A DNA stretch of 64,000 nucleotides from Megachile rotundata (GCF_050947335.1 NW_027473317.1:3472001-3536000); one strand, 5' to 3'; positions 13,697-28,273 are shown, counted from the stretch's first letter. The notes: generated by a model from the letters alone, not told the origin. Made by a program: numbers and translations.

Positions 13697-14618
13697 GTAA
13701 GTTTGTGACTGTGTGATTGCGATTGTATGATTGTGACTGTATGATTGTGATTGTATGATTGTCATTGCATGATTGTGATTGTATGATTATGATTGTATGA
13801 TCGCGATTGTATGATTGTGATTGTGTGATTGTGATTGTATGATTTTGATTGTATGATTGTGATTGTATGATTTTGATTGTATGATTGTGATTGTATGATT
13901 GTGATTGTATGATTGTGATCGTATGATTGTGATTGTAAGATTGTGATTGTGTGATTGCGATTGTATGATTGTGACTGTATGATTGTTATTGTATGATTGT
14001 CATTGTATGATTGTGATTGTATGATTATGATTGTATGATTGTGATTGTATGATTGTGATCGTGTGATTGTGATTGTATGATTTTCATTGTATGATTGTGA
14101 TTGTTTGATTGTGATTGTATGATTATGATCGTATGATTGTGATTGTATGATTGTGATTGTATGATTGTGATTGTATGATTGTGATTGTATGATTGTGATT
14201 GTATGATTGTGATTGTATGATTGTGATTGTATGATTGTGATTGTATGATTGTGATTGTATGATTGTGATTGTATGATTGTGATTGTATGATTGTGATTGT
14301 ATGATTGTGATTGTATGATTGTGATTGTCAGATTGTGATTGTATGATTGTGATTGTATGATTGTGATTGTATGATTGTGATTGTATGATTGTGATTGTAT
14401 GATTGTGATTGTATGATTGTGATTGTATGATTGTGATTGTGAGATTGTGATTGTATGATTGTGATTGTGTGATTGTTATTGTACGATTGTGATTGTATGA
14501 TTGTGATTCTTTCATTGCGATTGTATGATTGTGATTGTATGATTGTGATTGTATGATTGTGATCGTATGATTGTGATTGTATGATTGTGATCGTATGATT
14601 GTGGTTGTATAATTAAGG
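13697..14618 (+). repeat. Alpha cassette 2
   Basis: 912 bp between end marks (n = 65). Copy of cassette 1 in large duplication I, with one TACGATT after GTTATT where cassette 1 has TATGATT. Confidence 0.87.
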
Positions 14619-15407
14619 TTGTATGATTGTTTCTGTATGATTGTGATTGTATGATTGCGATTGTATGATTGTGATTGTATGATTGTGATTATATGATTGT
14701 GATCGTATGATTGTGATTCTTTGATTGCGATTGTATGATTGTGATTGTATGATTGTGATTGTATGATTGTGATTGTATGATTGCGATTGTATGATTGTGA
14801 TTGTATGATTGTGATTGTATGATTGTGATCGTATGATTGCGATTCTTTGATTGCGATTGTATGATTGTGATTGTATGATTGTGATTGTATGATTGTGATT
14901 GTATGATTGTGATTGTATGATCGTGATTGTATGATCGTGATTGTGAGATTGTGATTGTATGATTGTGATTGTATGATTGTGATTGTATGATTGTGATTGT
15001 ATGATTGTGATTGCATGATTGTGACTGTATGATTGTGATTGTATGATTGTGATTTATGATTGTGATTGTATGATTCTGATTGTATGATTGTGATTGTATG
15101 ATAGTGATTGTATGATTGTTTCTGTATGATTGTAATTGTATGATTGCTATTGTATGATTATGATTGTATGATTGTGATTGTATGATTGTGGTTGTGTGAT
15201 TGTGATTGTGAGATTGTGATTGTATGATTTTGATTGTATGATCGTGATTGTATGATCGTGATTGTGAGATTGTGATTGTATGACTGTGATTGTATGATTG
15301 TGATTGTATGATTGTGATTGTATGATTGTGATTGTATGATAGTAATTGTATGATTGTGATTGTATGATTGTGATTGTATGATTGTGATCGTATGATTGTG
15401 ATTCTTT

Positions 15408-15659
15408 GATTGCGATTGTATGATTGCGATTGTATGATTGCGATTGTATGATTGCGATTGTATGATTGCGATTGTATGATTGGGATTGTATGATTGTGAT
15501 TGTATGATTGTGATTGTATGATTGTGATTGTATGATTGTGATCGTATGATTGTGATCGTATGATTGTGATCGTATGATTGTGATCGTATGATTGTGATCG
15601 TATGATTGTGATCGTATGATTGTGATCGTATGATTGTGATCGTATGATTGTGATCGTAT
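15408..15659 (+). repeat. CpG module 7 (first run missing)
   Basis: GCG run 15408-15477 (5) directly after GATTCTTT, GATTGGG at 15478, GATCG run 15540-15659 (9). Confidence 0.88.
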
Positions 15660-16840
15660 GATTGTGATTGTATGATTGTGATTGTATGATTGTGATTGTA
15701 TGATTGTGATTGTATGATTGTGATTGTCAGATTGTGATTGTATGATTGTGATTGTATGATTGTGATTGTATGATTGTGATTGTATGATTGTGATTGTATG
15801 ATTGTGATTGTATGATTGTGATTGTATGATTGTGATTGTATGATTGTGATTGTGAGATTGTGATTGTATGATTGTGATTGTGTGATTGTTATTGTATGAT
15901 TGTGATTGTATGATTGTGATTCTTTCATTGCGATTGTATGATTGTGATTGTATGATTGTGATTGTATGATTGTGATCGTATGATTGTGATTGTATGATTG
16001 TGATCGTATGATTGTGGTTGTATAATTAAGGTTGTATGATTGTTTCTGTATGATTGTGATTGTATGATTGCGATTGTATGATTGTGATTGTATGATTGTG
16101 ATTATATGATTGTGATCGTATGATTGTGATTCTTTGATTGCGATTGTATGATTGTGATTGTATGATTGTGATTGTATGATTGTGATTGTATGATTGTGAT
16201 TGTATGATTGCGATTGTATGATTGTGATTGTATGATTGTGATTGTATGATTGTGATCGTATGATTGCGATTCTTTGATTGCGATTGTATGATTGTGATTG
16301 TATGATTGTGATTGTATGATTGTGATTGTATGATTGTGATTGTATGATTGTGATTGTATGATCGTGATTGTATGATCGTGATTGTGAGATTGTGATTGTA
16401 TGATTGTGATTGTATGATTGTGATTGTATGATTGTGATTGTATGATTGTGATTGCATGATTGTGACTGTATGATTGTGATTGTATGATTGTGATTTATGA
16501 TTGTGATTGTATGATTCTGATTGTATGATTGTGATTGTATGATAGTGATTGTATGATTGTTTCTGTATGATTGTAATTGTATGATTGCTATTGTATGATT
16601 ATGATTGTATGATTGTGATTGTATGATTGTGGTTGTGTGATTGTGATTGTGAGATTGTGATTGTATGATTTTGATTGTATGATCGTGATTGTATGATCGT
16701 GATTGTGAGATTGTGATTGTATGACTGTGATTGTATGATTGTGATTGTATGATTGTGATTGTATGATTGTGATTGTATGATAGTAATTGTATGATTGTGA
16801 TTGTATGATTGTCATTGTATGATTGTGATTGTATGATTGT

Positions 16841-17352
16841 GATCGTATGATTGTGATCGTGTGATTGTGATCGTATGATTGTGATCGTATGATTGTGATC
16901 GTATGATTGTGATCGTATGATTGTTATCGTATGATTGTGATCGTATGATTGTGATCGTATGATTGTGATCGTATGATTGTGATCGTATGATTGTGATCGT
17001 ATGATTGTGATCGTATGATTGTGATCGTATGATTGTGATCGTATGATTGTGATGGTATGATTGTGATCGTATGATTGTGATCGTATGATTGTGATCGTAT
17101 GATTGTGATGGTATGATTGTGATTGTATGATTGTGATTGTATGATTGTGATTGTATGATTGTGATCGTATGATTGTGATTCTTTGATTGCGATTGTATGA
17201 TTGCGATTGTAGGATTGCGATTGTATGATTGCGATTGTATGATTGCGATTGTATGATTGCGATTGTATGATTGCGATTGTATGATTGCGATTGTATGATT
17301 GCGATTGTATGATTGCGATTGTATGATTGCGATTGTATGATTGCGATTGTAT
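16841..17352 (+). repeat. CpG module 8 with GATGG bracket
   Basis: GATCG run from 16841 (15 monomers including GATCGTGTG and GTTATCG forms), GATGG 17051, three GATCG, GATGG 17107, GATTCTTT, GCG run 17185-17352 (12). No trailing GATCG run. Confidence 0.88.
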
Positions 17353-18620
17353 GATTGTGATTGTATGATTGTGATTGTATGATTGTGATTGTATGATTGT
17401 GATTGTATGATTGTGATTGTATGATCGTGATTGTATGATCGTGATTGTGAGATTGTGATTGTATGATTGTGATTGTATGATTCTGATCGTATGATTGTGA
17501 TCGTATGATTGTGATCGTATGATTGTGATTGTATGATTGTGTTTGCATGATTGTGATTGTGTGATTGTGATTGCGTGATTGTGATTGTATGATTGTGATT
17601 GTATGATTGTGATTGTATGATTGTGATTGTATGATTGTGATTGTATTATTGCGATTGTATGATTGTGATTGTATGATTGTGATTGTATGATTGTGATCGT
17701 ATGATTGCGATTCTTTGATTGCGATTGTATGATTGTGATTGTATGATTGTGATTGTATGATTGTGATTGTATGATTGTGATTGTATGATCGTGATTGTAT
17801 GATCGTGATTGTGAGATTGTGATTGTATGATTGTGATTGTATGATTGTGATTGTATGATTGTGATTGTATGATTGTGATTGCATGATTGTGACTGTATGA
17901 TTGTGATTGTATGAATGTGATTTATGATTGTGATTGTATGATTCTGATTGTATGATTGTGATTGTATGATAGTGATTGTATGATTGTTTCTGTATGATTG
18001 TGATTGTATGATTGCGATTGTATGATTATGATTGTATGATTGTGATTGTATGATTGTGATTGTGTGATTGTGATTGTGAGATTGTGATTGTATGATTTTG
18101 ATTGTATGATCGTGATTGTATGATCGTGATTGTGAGATTGTGATTGTATGATTGTGATTGTATGATTGTGATTGTATGATTGTGATTGTATGATTGTGAT
18201 TGTATGATTGTGATTGTATGATTGTGATTGTATGATAGTGATTGTATGATTGTGGTTGTATGATTGTGATTGTATGATTGTGATCGTATGATTGTGATCG
18301 TATGATTGTGATTGTATGATTGTGATTGTATGATTGTGTTTGCATGATTGTGATTGTGTGATTGTGATTGCGTGATTGTGACTGTATGATTGTGATTGTA
18401 TGATTGTGATTTATGATTGTGATTGTATGATTCTGATTGTATGATTGTGATTGTATGATAGTGATTGTATGATTGTTTCTGTATGATTGTGATTGTATGA
18501 TTGCGATTGTATGATTATGATTGTATGATTGTGATTGTATGTTTGTGATTGTATGATTGTGATTGTATGATTGTGATAGTATGATTGTGATTGTATGATT
18601 GTGATCGTATGATTGTGACT

Positions 18621-19430
18621 GTAAGTTTGTGACTGTGTGATTGCGATTGTATGATTGTGACTGTATGATTGTGATTGTATGATTGTCATTGTATGATTGT
18701 GATTGTATGATTATGATTGTATGATCGCGATTGTATGATTGTGATTGTGTGATTGTGATTGTATGATTTTGATTGTATGATTGTGATTGTATGATTTTGA
18801 TTGTATGATTGCGATTGTATGATTGTGATTGTATGATTGTGATCGTATGATTGTGATTGTAAGATTGTGATTGTGTGATTGCGATTGTATGATTGTGACT
18901 GTATGATTGTTATTGTATGATTGTCATTGTATGATTGTGATTGTATGATTATGATTGTATGATTGTGATTGTATGATTGTGATCGTGTGATTGTGATTGT
19001 ATGATTTTCATTGTATGATTGTGATTGTTTGATTGTGATTGTATGATTATGATCGTATGATTGTGATTGTATGATTGTGATTGTATGATTGTGATTGTAT
19101 GATTGTGATTGTATGATTGTGATTGTCAGATTGTGATTGTATGATTGTGATTGTATGATTGTGATTGTATGATTGTGATTGTATGATTGTGATTGTATGA
19201 TTGTGATTGTATGATTGTGATTGTATGATTGTGATTGTATGATTGTGATTGTGAGATTGTGATTGTATGATTGTGATTGTGTGATTGTTATTGTATGATT
19301 GTGATTGTATGATTGTGATTCTTTCATTGCGATTGTATGATTGTGATTGTATGATTGTGATTGTATGATTGTGATTGTATGATTGTGATTGTATGATTGT
19401 GATCGTATGATTGTGGTTGTATAATTAAGG
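18621..19430 (+). repeat. Alpha cassette 3
   Basis: 800 bp between end marks (n = 57), second shortest. The monomer after the second GATTTTG is GCG rather than consensus. Preceded by the GATTTATG monomer at 18408 and a GTATGTTTG mark, the arrangement kept in all later copies except 26557. Confidence 0.87.
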
Positions 19431-19610
19431 TTGTATGATTGTTTCTGTATGATTGTGATTGTATGATTGCGATTGTATGATTGTGATTGTATGATTGTGA
19501 TTATATGATTGTGATCGTATGATTGTGATTGTATGATTGTGATTGTATGATTGTGATTGTATGACTGTGATTGTATGATTGTCATTGTATGATTGTGATT
19601 GTATGATTGT

Positions 19611-20038
19611 GATCGTATGATTGTGATCGTATGATTGTGATCGTATGATTGTGATGGTATGATTGTGATCGTATGATTGTGATCGTATGATTGTGATCGT
19701 ATGATTGTGATGGTATGATTGTGATTGTATGATTGTGATTGTATGATTGTGATTGTATGATTGTGATCGTATGATTGTGATTCTTTGATTGCGATTGTAT
19801 GATTGCGATTGTAGGATTGCGATTGTATGATTGCGATTGTATGATTGCGATTGTATGATTGCGATTGTATGATTGCGATTGTATGATTGCGATTGTATGA
19901 TTGCGATTGTATGATTGCGATTGTATGATTGCGATTGTATGATTGCGATTGTATGATTGCGATTGTATGATTGCGATCGTATGATTGTGATCGTATGATT
20001 GTGATCGTATGATTGTGATCGTATGATTGTGATCGTAT
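19611..20038 (+). repeat. CpG module 9
   Basis: Three GATCG, GATGG 19653, three GATCG, GATGG 19709, GATTCTTT, GCG run 19787-19982 (14). Its last monomer is double-mutant GCGATCG, so the run merges straight into the GATCG run 19975-20038 (5). The GCG and GATCG variants meet in one monomer here. Confidence 0.88.
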
Positions 20039-20444
20039 GATTGTGACTGTATGATTGTGATTGTATGATTGTGATTGTGTGATTGTGATTGTATGATTGT
20101 GATTGTATGATTGTGATTGTATGATTGTGATTGTATGATTGTGATTGTATGATTGTGATTGTATGATTGTGATTGCATGATTGTGATTGTATGATTGTGA
20201 TTGTATGATCGTGATTGTATGATCGTGATTGTGAGATTGTGATTGTATGATTGTGATTGTATGATTCTGATCGTATGATTGTGATCGTATGATTGTGATC
20301 GTATGGTTGTGATTGTATGATTGTGTTTGCATGATTGTGATTGTGTGATTGTGATTGCGTGATTGTGATTGTATGATTGTAATTGTATGATTGTGATTGT
20401 ATGATTGTGATTGTATGATTGCGATTGTATGATTGTGATTGTAT

Positions 20445-20640
20445 GATTGCGATTGTATGATTGCGATTGTATGATTGCGATTGTATGATTGCGATTGTAT
20501 GATTGTGATTGTATGATTGTGATCGTATGATTGTGATCGTATGATTGTGATCGTATGATTGTGATCGTATGATTGTGATCGTATGATTGTGATCGTATGA
20601 TTGTGATCGTATGATTGTGATCGTATGATTGTGATCGTAT
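20445..20640 (+). repeat. CpG module 10 (short)
   Basis: Four GCG monomers 20445-20500, then nine GATCG monomers 20521-20640, ending at the GATAGTAATT monomer. Paralogue at 28912-29107. Confidence 0.85.
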
Positions 20641-21486
20641 GATAGTAATTGTATGATTGTGACTGTATGATTGTGATTGTATGATTGTGATTGTGTGATT
20701 GTGATTGTATGATTGTGATTGTATGATTGTGATTGTATGATTGTGATTGTATGATTGTGATTGTATGATTGTGATTGTATGATTGTGATTGCATGATTGT
20801 GATTGTATGATTGTGATTGTATGATCGTGATTGTATGATCGTGATTGTGAGATTGTGATTGTATGATTGTGATTGTATGATTCTGATCGTATGATTGTGA
20901 TCGTATGATTGTGATCGTATGGTTGTGATTGTATGATTGTGTTTGCATGATTGTGATTGTGTGATTGTGATTGCGTGATTGTGATTGTATGATTGTAATT
21001 GTATGATTGTGATTGTATGATTGTGATTGTATGATTGCGATTGTATGATTGTGATTGTATGATTGTGATTGTATGATTGTGATCGTATGATTGCGATTCT
21101 TTGATTGCGATTGTATGATTGTGATTGTATGATTGTGATTGTATGATTGTGATTGTATGATTGTGATTGTATGATCGTGATTGTATGATCGTGATTCTTT
21201 CATTGCGATTGTATGATTGTGATTGTATGATTGTGATTGTATGATTGTGATTGTATGATTGAGATTGTATGATTGTGATCGTATGATTGTGGTTGTATAA
21301 TTAAGGTTGTATGATTGTTTCTGTATGATTGTGATTGTATGATTGCGATTGTATGATTGTGATTGTATGATTGTGATTATATGATTGTGATCGTATGATT
21401 GCGATTGTATGATTGTGATTGTATGATTGTGATTGTATGACTGTGATTGTATGATTGTCATTGTATGATTGTGATTGTATGATTGT

Positions 21487-21788
21487 GATCGTATGATTGT
21501 GATCGTATGATTGTGATCGTATGATTGTGATGGTATGATTGTGATCGTATGATTGTGATCGTATGATTGTGATCGTATGATTGTGATGGTATGATTGTGA
21601 TTGTATGATTGTGATTGTATGATTGTGATTGTATGATTGTGATCGTATGATTGTGATCGTATGATTGTGATCGTATGATTGTGATCGTATGATTGTGATC
21701 GTATGATTGTGATCGTATGATTGTGATCGTATGATTGTGATCGTATGATTGTGATCGTATGATTGTGATCGTATGATTGTGATCGTAT
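21487..21788 (+). repeat. CpG module 11 (no GCG run)
   Basis: Three GATCG, GATGG 21529, three GATCG, GATGG 21585, consensus spacers, eleven GATCG 21641-21788, then GATAGTAATT. The GATTCTTT and GCG part is missing, a clean internal deletion of the module. Paralogue at 29968-30283. Confidence 0.87.
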
Positions 21789-22180
21789 GATAGTAATTGT
21801 ATGATTGTGACTGTATGATTGTGATTGTATGATTGTGATTGTGTGATTGTGATTGTCTGATTGTGATTGTATGATTGTGATTGTATGATTGTGATTGTAT
21901 GATTGTGATTGTATGATTGTGATTGTATGATTGTGATTGCATGATTGTGATTGTATGATCGTGATTGTATGATCGTGATTGTATGATCGTGATTGTGAGA
22001 TTGTGATTGTATGATTGTGATTGTATGATTCTGATCGTATGATTGTGATCGTATGATTGTGATCGTATGGTTGTGATTGTATGATTGTGTTTGCATGATT
22101 GTGATTGTGTGATTGTGATTGCGTGATTGTGATTGTATGATTGTAATTGTATGATTGTGATTGTATGATTGTGATTGTAT

Positions 22181-22404
22181 GATTGCGATTGTATGATTGC
22201 GATTGTATGATTGCGATTGTATGATTGCGATTGTATGATTGCGATTGTATGTTTGTGATTGTATGATTGTGATCGTATGATTGTGATCGTATGATTGTGA
22301 TCGTATGATTGTGATCGTATGATTGTGATCGTATGATTGTGATCGTATGATTGTGATCGTATGATTGTGATCGTATGATTGTGATCGTATGATTGTGATC
22401 GTAT
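22181..22404 (+). repeat. CpG module 12 (short)
   Basis: Five GCG monomers 22181-22250, a GTTTGTG monomer, ten GATCG monomers 22271-22404, then GATAGTAATT. Paralogue at 30676-30885. Confidence 0.85.
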
Positions 22405-23281
22405 GATAGTAATTGTATGATTGTGACTGTATGATTGTGATTGTATGATTGTGATTGTGTGATTGTGATTGTATGATTGTGATTGTATGATTGTGATTGT
22501 ATGATTGTGATTGTATGATTGTGATTGTATGATTGTGATTGTATGATTGTGATTGCATGATTGTGATTGTATGATTGTGATTGTATGATCGTGATTGTAT
22601 GATCGTGATTGTGAGATTGTGATTGTATGATTGTGATTGTATGATTCTGATCGTATGATTGTGATCGTATGATTGTGATCGTATGGTTGTGATTGTATGA
22701 TTGTGTTTGCATGATTGTGATTGTGTGATTGTGATTGCGTGATTGTGATTGTATGATTGTAATTGTATGATTGTGATTGTATGATTGTGATTGTATGATT
22801 GCGATTGTATGATTGTGATTGTATGATTGTGATTGTATGATTGTGATCGTATGATTGCGATTCTTTGATTGCGATTGTATGATTGTGATTGTATGATTGT
22901 GATTGTATGATTGTGATTGTATGATTGTGATTGTATGATTGTGATTGTATGATCGTGATTGTATGATCGTGATTGTGAGATTGTGATTGTATGATTGTGT
23001 TTGCATGATTGTGATTGTGTGATTGTGAATGCGTGATTGTGACTGTATGATTGTGATTGTATGATTGTGATTTATGATTGTGATTGTATGATTCTGATTG
23101 TATGACTGTGATTGTATGATAGTGATTGTATGATTGTTTCTGTATGATTGTGATTGTATGATTGCGATTGTATGATTATGATTGTATGATTGTGATTGTA
23201 TGTTTGTGATTGTATGATTGTGATTGTATGATTGTGATAGTATGATTGTGATTGTATGATTGTGATCGTATGATTGCGACT

Positions 23282-24469
23282 GTAAGTTTGTGACTGTGTG
23301 ATTGCGATTGTATGATTCTGACTGTATGATTGTGATTGTATGATTGTCATTGTATGATTGTGATTGTATGATTATGATTGTATGATCGCGATTGTATGAT
23401 TGTGATTGTGTGATTGTGATTGTATGATTTTGATTGTATGATTGTGATTGTATGATTTTGATTGTATGATTGTGATTGTATGATTGTGATTGTATGATTG
23501 TGATCGTATGATTGTGATTGTAAGATTGTGATTGTGTGATTGCGATTGTATGATTGTGACTGTATGATTGTTATTGTATGATTGTCATTGTATGATTGTG
23601 ATTGTATGATTATGATTGTATGATTGTGATTGTATGATTGTGATCGTGTGATTGTGATTGTATGATTTTCATTGTATGATTGTGATTGTTTGATTGTGAT
23701 TGTATGATTATGATCGTATGATTGTGATTGTATGATTGTGATTGTATGATTGTGATTGTATGATTGTGATTGTATGATTGTGATTGTATGATTGTGATTG
23801 TATGATTATGATTGTATGATTGTGATTGTATGATTGTGATCGTGTGATTGTGATTGTATGATTTTCATTGTATGATTGTGATTGTTTGATTGTGATTGTA
23901 TGATTATGATCGTATGATTGTGATTGTATGATTGTGATTGTATGATTGTGATTGTATGATTGTGATTGTATGATTGTGATTGTATGATTGTGATTGTATG
24001 ATTGTGATTGTATGATTGTGATTGAATGATTGTGATTGTATGATTGTGATTGTATGATTGTGATTGTATGATTGTGATTGTCAGATTGTGATTGTATGAT
24101 TGTGATTGTATGATTGTGATTGTATGATTGTGATTGTATGATTGTGATTGTATGATTGTGATTGTATGATTGTGATTGTATGATTGTGATTGTATGATTG
24201 TGATTGTATGATTGTGATTGTATGATTGTGATTGTATGATTGTGATTGTATGATTGTGATTGTATGATTGTGATTGTGAGATTGTGATTGTATGATTGTG
24301 ATTGTGTGATTGTTATTGTATGATTGTGATTGTATGATTGTGATTCTTTCATTGCGATTGTATGATTGTGATTGTATGATTGTGATTGTATGATTGTGAT
24401 TGTATGATTGTGATTGTATGATTGTGATTGTATGATTGTGATCGTATGATTGTGGTTGTATAATTAAGG
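23282..24469 (+). repeat. Alpha cassette 4 (longest)
   Basis: 1,178 bp between end marks (n = 84). The excess comes mainly from an internal 196-bp tandem duplication and longer consensus runs before and after GTCAG. The upstream mark is GCGACTG instead of GTGACTG, shared only with its 8.47 kb partner. Confidence 0.87.
23608..23999 (+). repeat. 196-bp tandem duplication inside alpha cassette 4
   Basis: GATTATGATTG (23608 and 23804), GATTTTC (23664 and 23860), GTTTGATT and GATTATGATCG each occur twice with a 196-bp (14-monomer) spacing. The partner cassette at 31749-32712 has one copy, so this arose after the 8.47 kb duplication or was lost from the partner. Confidence 0.9.
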
Positions 24470-25222
24470 TTGTATGATTGTTTCTGTATGATTGTGATTG
24501 TATGATTGCGATTGTATGATTGTGATTGTATGATTGTGATTATATGATTGTGATCGTATGATTGTGATTCTTTGATTGCGATTGTATGATTGTGATTGTA
24601 TGATTGTGATTGTATGATTGTGATTGTATGATTGCGATTGTATGATTGTGATTGTATGATTGTGATTGTATGATTGTGATCGTATGATTGCGATTCTTTG
24701 ATTGCGATTGTATGATTGTGATTGTATGATTGTGATTGTATGATTGTGATTGTATGATCGTGATTGTATGATCGTGATTGTGAGATTGTGATTGTATGAT
24801 TGTGATTGTATGATTGTGATTGTATGATTGTGATTTATGATTGTGATTGTATGATTCTGATTGTATGATTGTGATTGTATGATAGTGATTGTATGATTGT
24901 TTCTGTATGATTGTAATTGTATGATTGCGATTGTATGATTATGATTATATGATTGTGATTGTATGATTGTGATTGTGTGATTGTGATTGTGAGATTGTGA
25001 TTGTATGATTTTGATTGTATGATCGTGATTGTATGATCGTGATTGTGAGATTGTGATTGTATGACTGTGATTGTATGATTGTGATTGTATGATTGTGATT
25101 GTATGATTGTGATTGTATGATTGTGATCGTATGATTGTGATTGTATGATTATGATTGTATGATTGTGATTGTATGATTGTGATTGTATGATTGTGATTGT
25201 ATGATTGTGATTGTATGATTGT

Positions 25223-25328
25223 GATCGTATGATTGTGATCGTATGATTGTGATCGTATGATTGTGGTCGTATGATTGTGATCGTATGATTGTGATCGTAT
25301 GATTGTGATCGTATGATTGTGATCGTAT
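25223..25328 (+). repeat. Isolated GATCG run
   Basis: Eight monomers, the fourth changed to GGTCG, ending at GACTG and followed by a beta cassette. The same arrangement recurs at 33466-33571 and 35369-35474, and it resembles the trailing run of modules 1 and 2, which also carry GGTCG as fourth monomer. Confidence 0.87.
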
Positions 25329-26556
25329 GATTGTGACTGTATGATTGTGATTGTATGATTGTGATTGTGTGATTGTGATTGTATGATTGTGATTGTATGA
25401 TTGTGATTGTATGATTGTGATTGTATGATTGTGATTGTACGATTGTGATTGCATGATTGTGATTGTATGATTGTGATTGTATGATTGTGATTGTATGATT
25501 GTGATTGTATGATAGTGATTGTATGATTGTTTCTGTATGATTGTGATTGTATGATTGCGATTGTATGATTATGATTGTATGATAGTGATTGTATGATTGT
25601 GATTGTGTGATTGTGATTGTGAGATTGTGATTGTATGATCGTGATTGTATGATCGTGATTGTGAGATTGTGATTGTATGATTGTGATTGTATGATTGTGA
25701 TCGTATGATTGTGATCGTATGATTGTGATCGTATGATTGTGATTGTATGATTGTGTTTGCATGATTGTGATTGTGTGATTGTGATTGCGTGATTGTGATT
25801 GTATGATTGTGATTGTATGATTGTGATTGTATGATTGTGATTGTATGATTGCGATTGTATGATTGCGATTGTATGATTGTGATTGTATGATTGTGATCGT
25901 ATGATTGCGATTCTTTGATTGCGATTTTATGATTGTGATTGTATGATTGTGATTGTATGATTGTGATTGTATGATCGTGATTGTATGATCGTGATTGTGA
26001 GATTGTGATTGTATGATTGTGATTGTATGATTGTGATTGTATGATTGTGATTGTATGATTGTGATTGCATGATTGTGACTGTATGATTGTGATTGTATGA
26101 TTGTGATTGTATGATTGTGATTGTATGATTGTGATTGTATGATTGTGATTGTATGATTGTGATTGTATGATTGTGATCGTATGATTGTGATTGTAAGATT
26201 GTGATTGTGTGATTGCGATTGTATGATTGTGACTGTATGATTGTGATTGTATGAATGTGATTGTATGATTGTGATCGTATGATTGTGATCGTATGATTGT
26301 GATTCTTTGATTGCGATTCTATGATTGTGATTGTATGATTGTGATTGTATGATTGCGATTGTATGATTGCGATTGTATGATTGTGATTGTATGATTGTGA
26401 TTGTATGATTGTGATTGTATGATTGTGATTGTATGATTGTGATTGTATGATTGTGATTGTATGATTGTGATTGTGTGATTGTGATTGTATGATTGTGATT
26501 GTATGATTGTGATAGTATGATTGTGATTGTATGATTGTGATCGTATGATTGTGACT

Positions 26557-27464
26557 GTAAGTTTGTGACTGTGTGATTGCGATTGTATGATTGTGACTGT
26601 ATGATTGTGATTGTATGATTGTCATTGTATGATTGTGATTGTATGATTATGATTGTATGATCGCGATTGTATGATTGTGATTGTGTGATTGTGATTGTAT
26701 GATTTTGATTGTATGATTGTGATTGTATGATTTTGATTGTATGATTGTGATTGTATGATTGTGATTATATGATTGTGATCGTATGATTGTGATTGTAAGA
26801 TTGTGATTGTGTGATTGCGATTGTATGATTGTGACTGTATGATTGTTATTGTATGATTGTCATTGTATGATTGTGATTGTATGATTATGATTGTATGATT
26901 GTGATTGTATGATTGTGATCGTGTGATTGTGATTGTATGATTTTCATTGTATGATTGTGATTGTTTGATTGTGATTGTATGATTATGATCGTATGATTGT
27001 GATTGTATGATTGTGATTGTATGATTGTGATTGTATGATTGTGATTGTATGATTGTGATTGTATGATTGTGATTGTATGATTGTGATTGTATGATTGTGA
27101 TTGTATGATTGTGATTGTATGATAGTGATTGTATGATTGTGATTGTATGATTGTGATTGTATGATTGTGATTGTCAGATTGTGATTGTATGATTGTGATT
27201 GTATGATTGTGATTGTATGATTGTGATTGTATGATTGTGATTGTATGATTGTGATTGTATGATTGTGATTGTATGATTGTGATTGTGAGACTGTGATTGT
27301 ATGATTGTGATTGTGTGATTGTTATTGTATGATTGTGATTGTATGATTGTGATTCTTTCATTGCGATTGTATGATTGTGATTGTATGATTGTGATTGTAT
27401 GATTGTGATCGTATGATTGTGATTGTATGATTGTGATCGTATGATTGTGGTTGTATAATTAAGG
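26557..27464 (+). repeat. Alpha cassette 5
   Basis: 898 bp between end marks (n = 64). It is in the part of the 8.47 kb HOR missing from copy 2. A private GATAGTG monomer (~27121) lies before GTCAG and a GTGAGACTG variant (~27290) after it. Confidence 0.86.
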
Positions 27465-28273
27465 TTGTATGATTGTTTCTGTATGATTGTGATTGTATGA
27501 TTGCGATTGTATGATTGTGATTGTATGATTGTGATTATATGATTGTGATCGTATGATTGTGATTCTTTGATTGCGATTGTATGATTGTGATTGTATGATT
27601 GTGATTGTATGATTGTGATTGTATGATTGCGATTGTATGATTGTGATTGTATGATTGTGATTGTATGATTGTGATCGTATGATTGCGATTCTTTGATTGC
27701 GATTGTATGATTGTGATTGTATGATTGTGATTGTATGATTGTGATTGTATGATTGTGATTGTATGATCGTGATTGTATGATCGTGATTGTGAGATTGTGA
27801 TTGTATGATTGTGATTGTATGATTGTGATTGTATGATTGTGATTGTATGATTGTGATTGTATGATTGTGATTGCATGATTGTGACTGTATGATTGTGATT
27901 GTATGATTGTGATTTATGATTGTGATTGTATGATTCTGATTGTATGATTGTGATTGTATGATAGTGATTGTATGATTGTTTCTGTATGATTGTAATTGTA
28001 TGATTGCTATTGTATGATTATGATTGTATGATTGTGATTGTATGATTGTGGTTGTGTGATTGTGATTGTGAGATTGTGATTGTATGATTTTGATTGTATG
28101 ATCGTGATTGTATGATCGTGATTGTGAGATTGTGATTGTATGACTGTGATTGTATGATTGTGATTGTATGATTGTGATTGTATGATTGTGATTGTATGAT
28201 TGTGATTGTATGATAGTAATTGTATGATTGTGATTGTATGATTGTCATTGTATGATTGAGATTGTATGATTGT

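Larger units (their letters stand above)
11200..15365 (+). repeat. Large duplication I, copy 2
   Basis: Second copy of 6,130-9,795, longer by a net ~490 bp. The extra part includes the GATCG/GATGG and GCG module at 12,629-13,042, which copy 1 has only as a short GATCG run at 7,577-7,696. Its first ~860 bp is also the second half of the 1.1 kb tandem duplication, so the two duplication events overlap. Divergence from copy 1 starts near 15,365, where copy 1 has GTCATT and this copy has a consensus monomer. Confidence 0.83.
15366..20214 (+). repeat. Mixed array segment with cassette alpha
   Basis: All 14-bp array. Contents in order: GCG run 15408-15477, GATCG run 15540-15659, GTCAG 15728, ATAATTAAGG 16022, 1-bp-deleted monomer 16492, GATCG/GATGG/GCG module 16841-17352, deleted monomers 17919 and 18408, alpha cassette 18621-19430, and module 19611-20038. 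GTCAG here lies exactly 100 monomers after GTCAG at 14329, allowing for one deletion. I did not find a single parent HOR for the segment. Confidence 0.8.
19425..23006 (-). other. Longest minus-strand open frame; satellite artefact, not a gene
   Basis: 1,193 codons without a stop, reading the peptide repeat SYNHNHTITIIQSQ. The minus-strand monomer ATACAATCACAATC has no stop codon in any frame, and three monomers (42 bp) equal 14 codons, so all three minus frames give rotations of the same peptide. The consensus lacks ATG, so apparent starts sit at variant monomers: GCAT (MQTQ, MQSQ), GTCATT (MTII), TTTCATT (MKES). Stops come from GATTTATG, GATTATG and ATAATTAAGG. Variants fall equally in every codon position, and 13-bp monomers break the frame. 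The same holds for the other minus frames in the window, of up to 1,038 codons. Confidence 0.95.
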
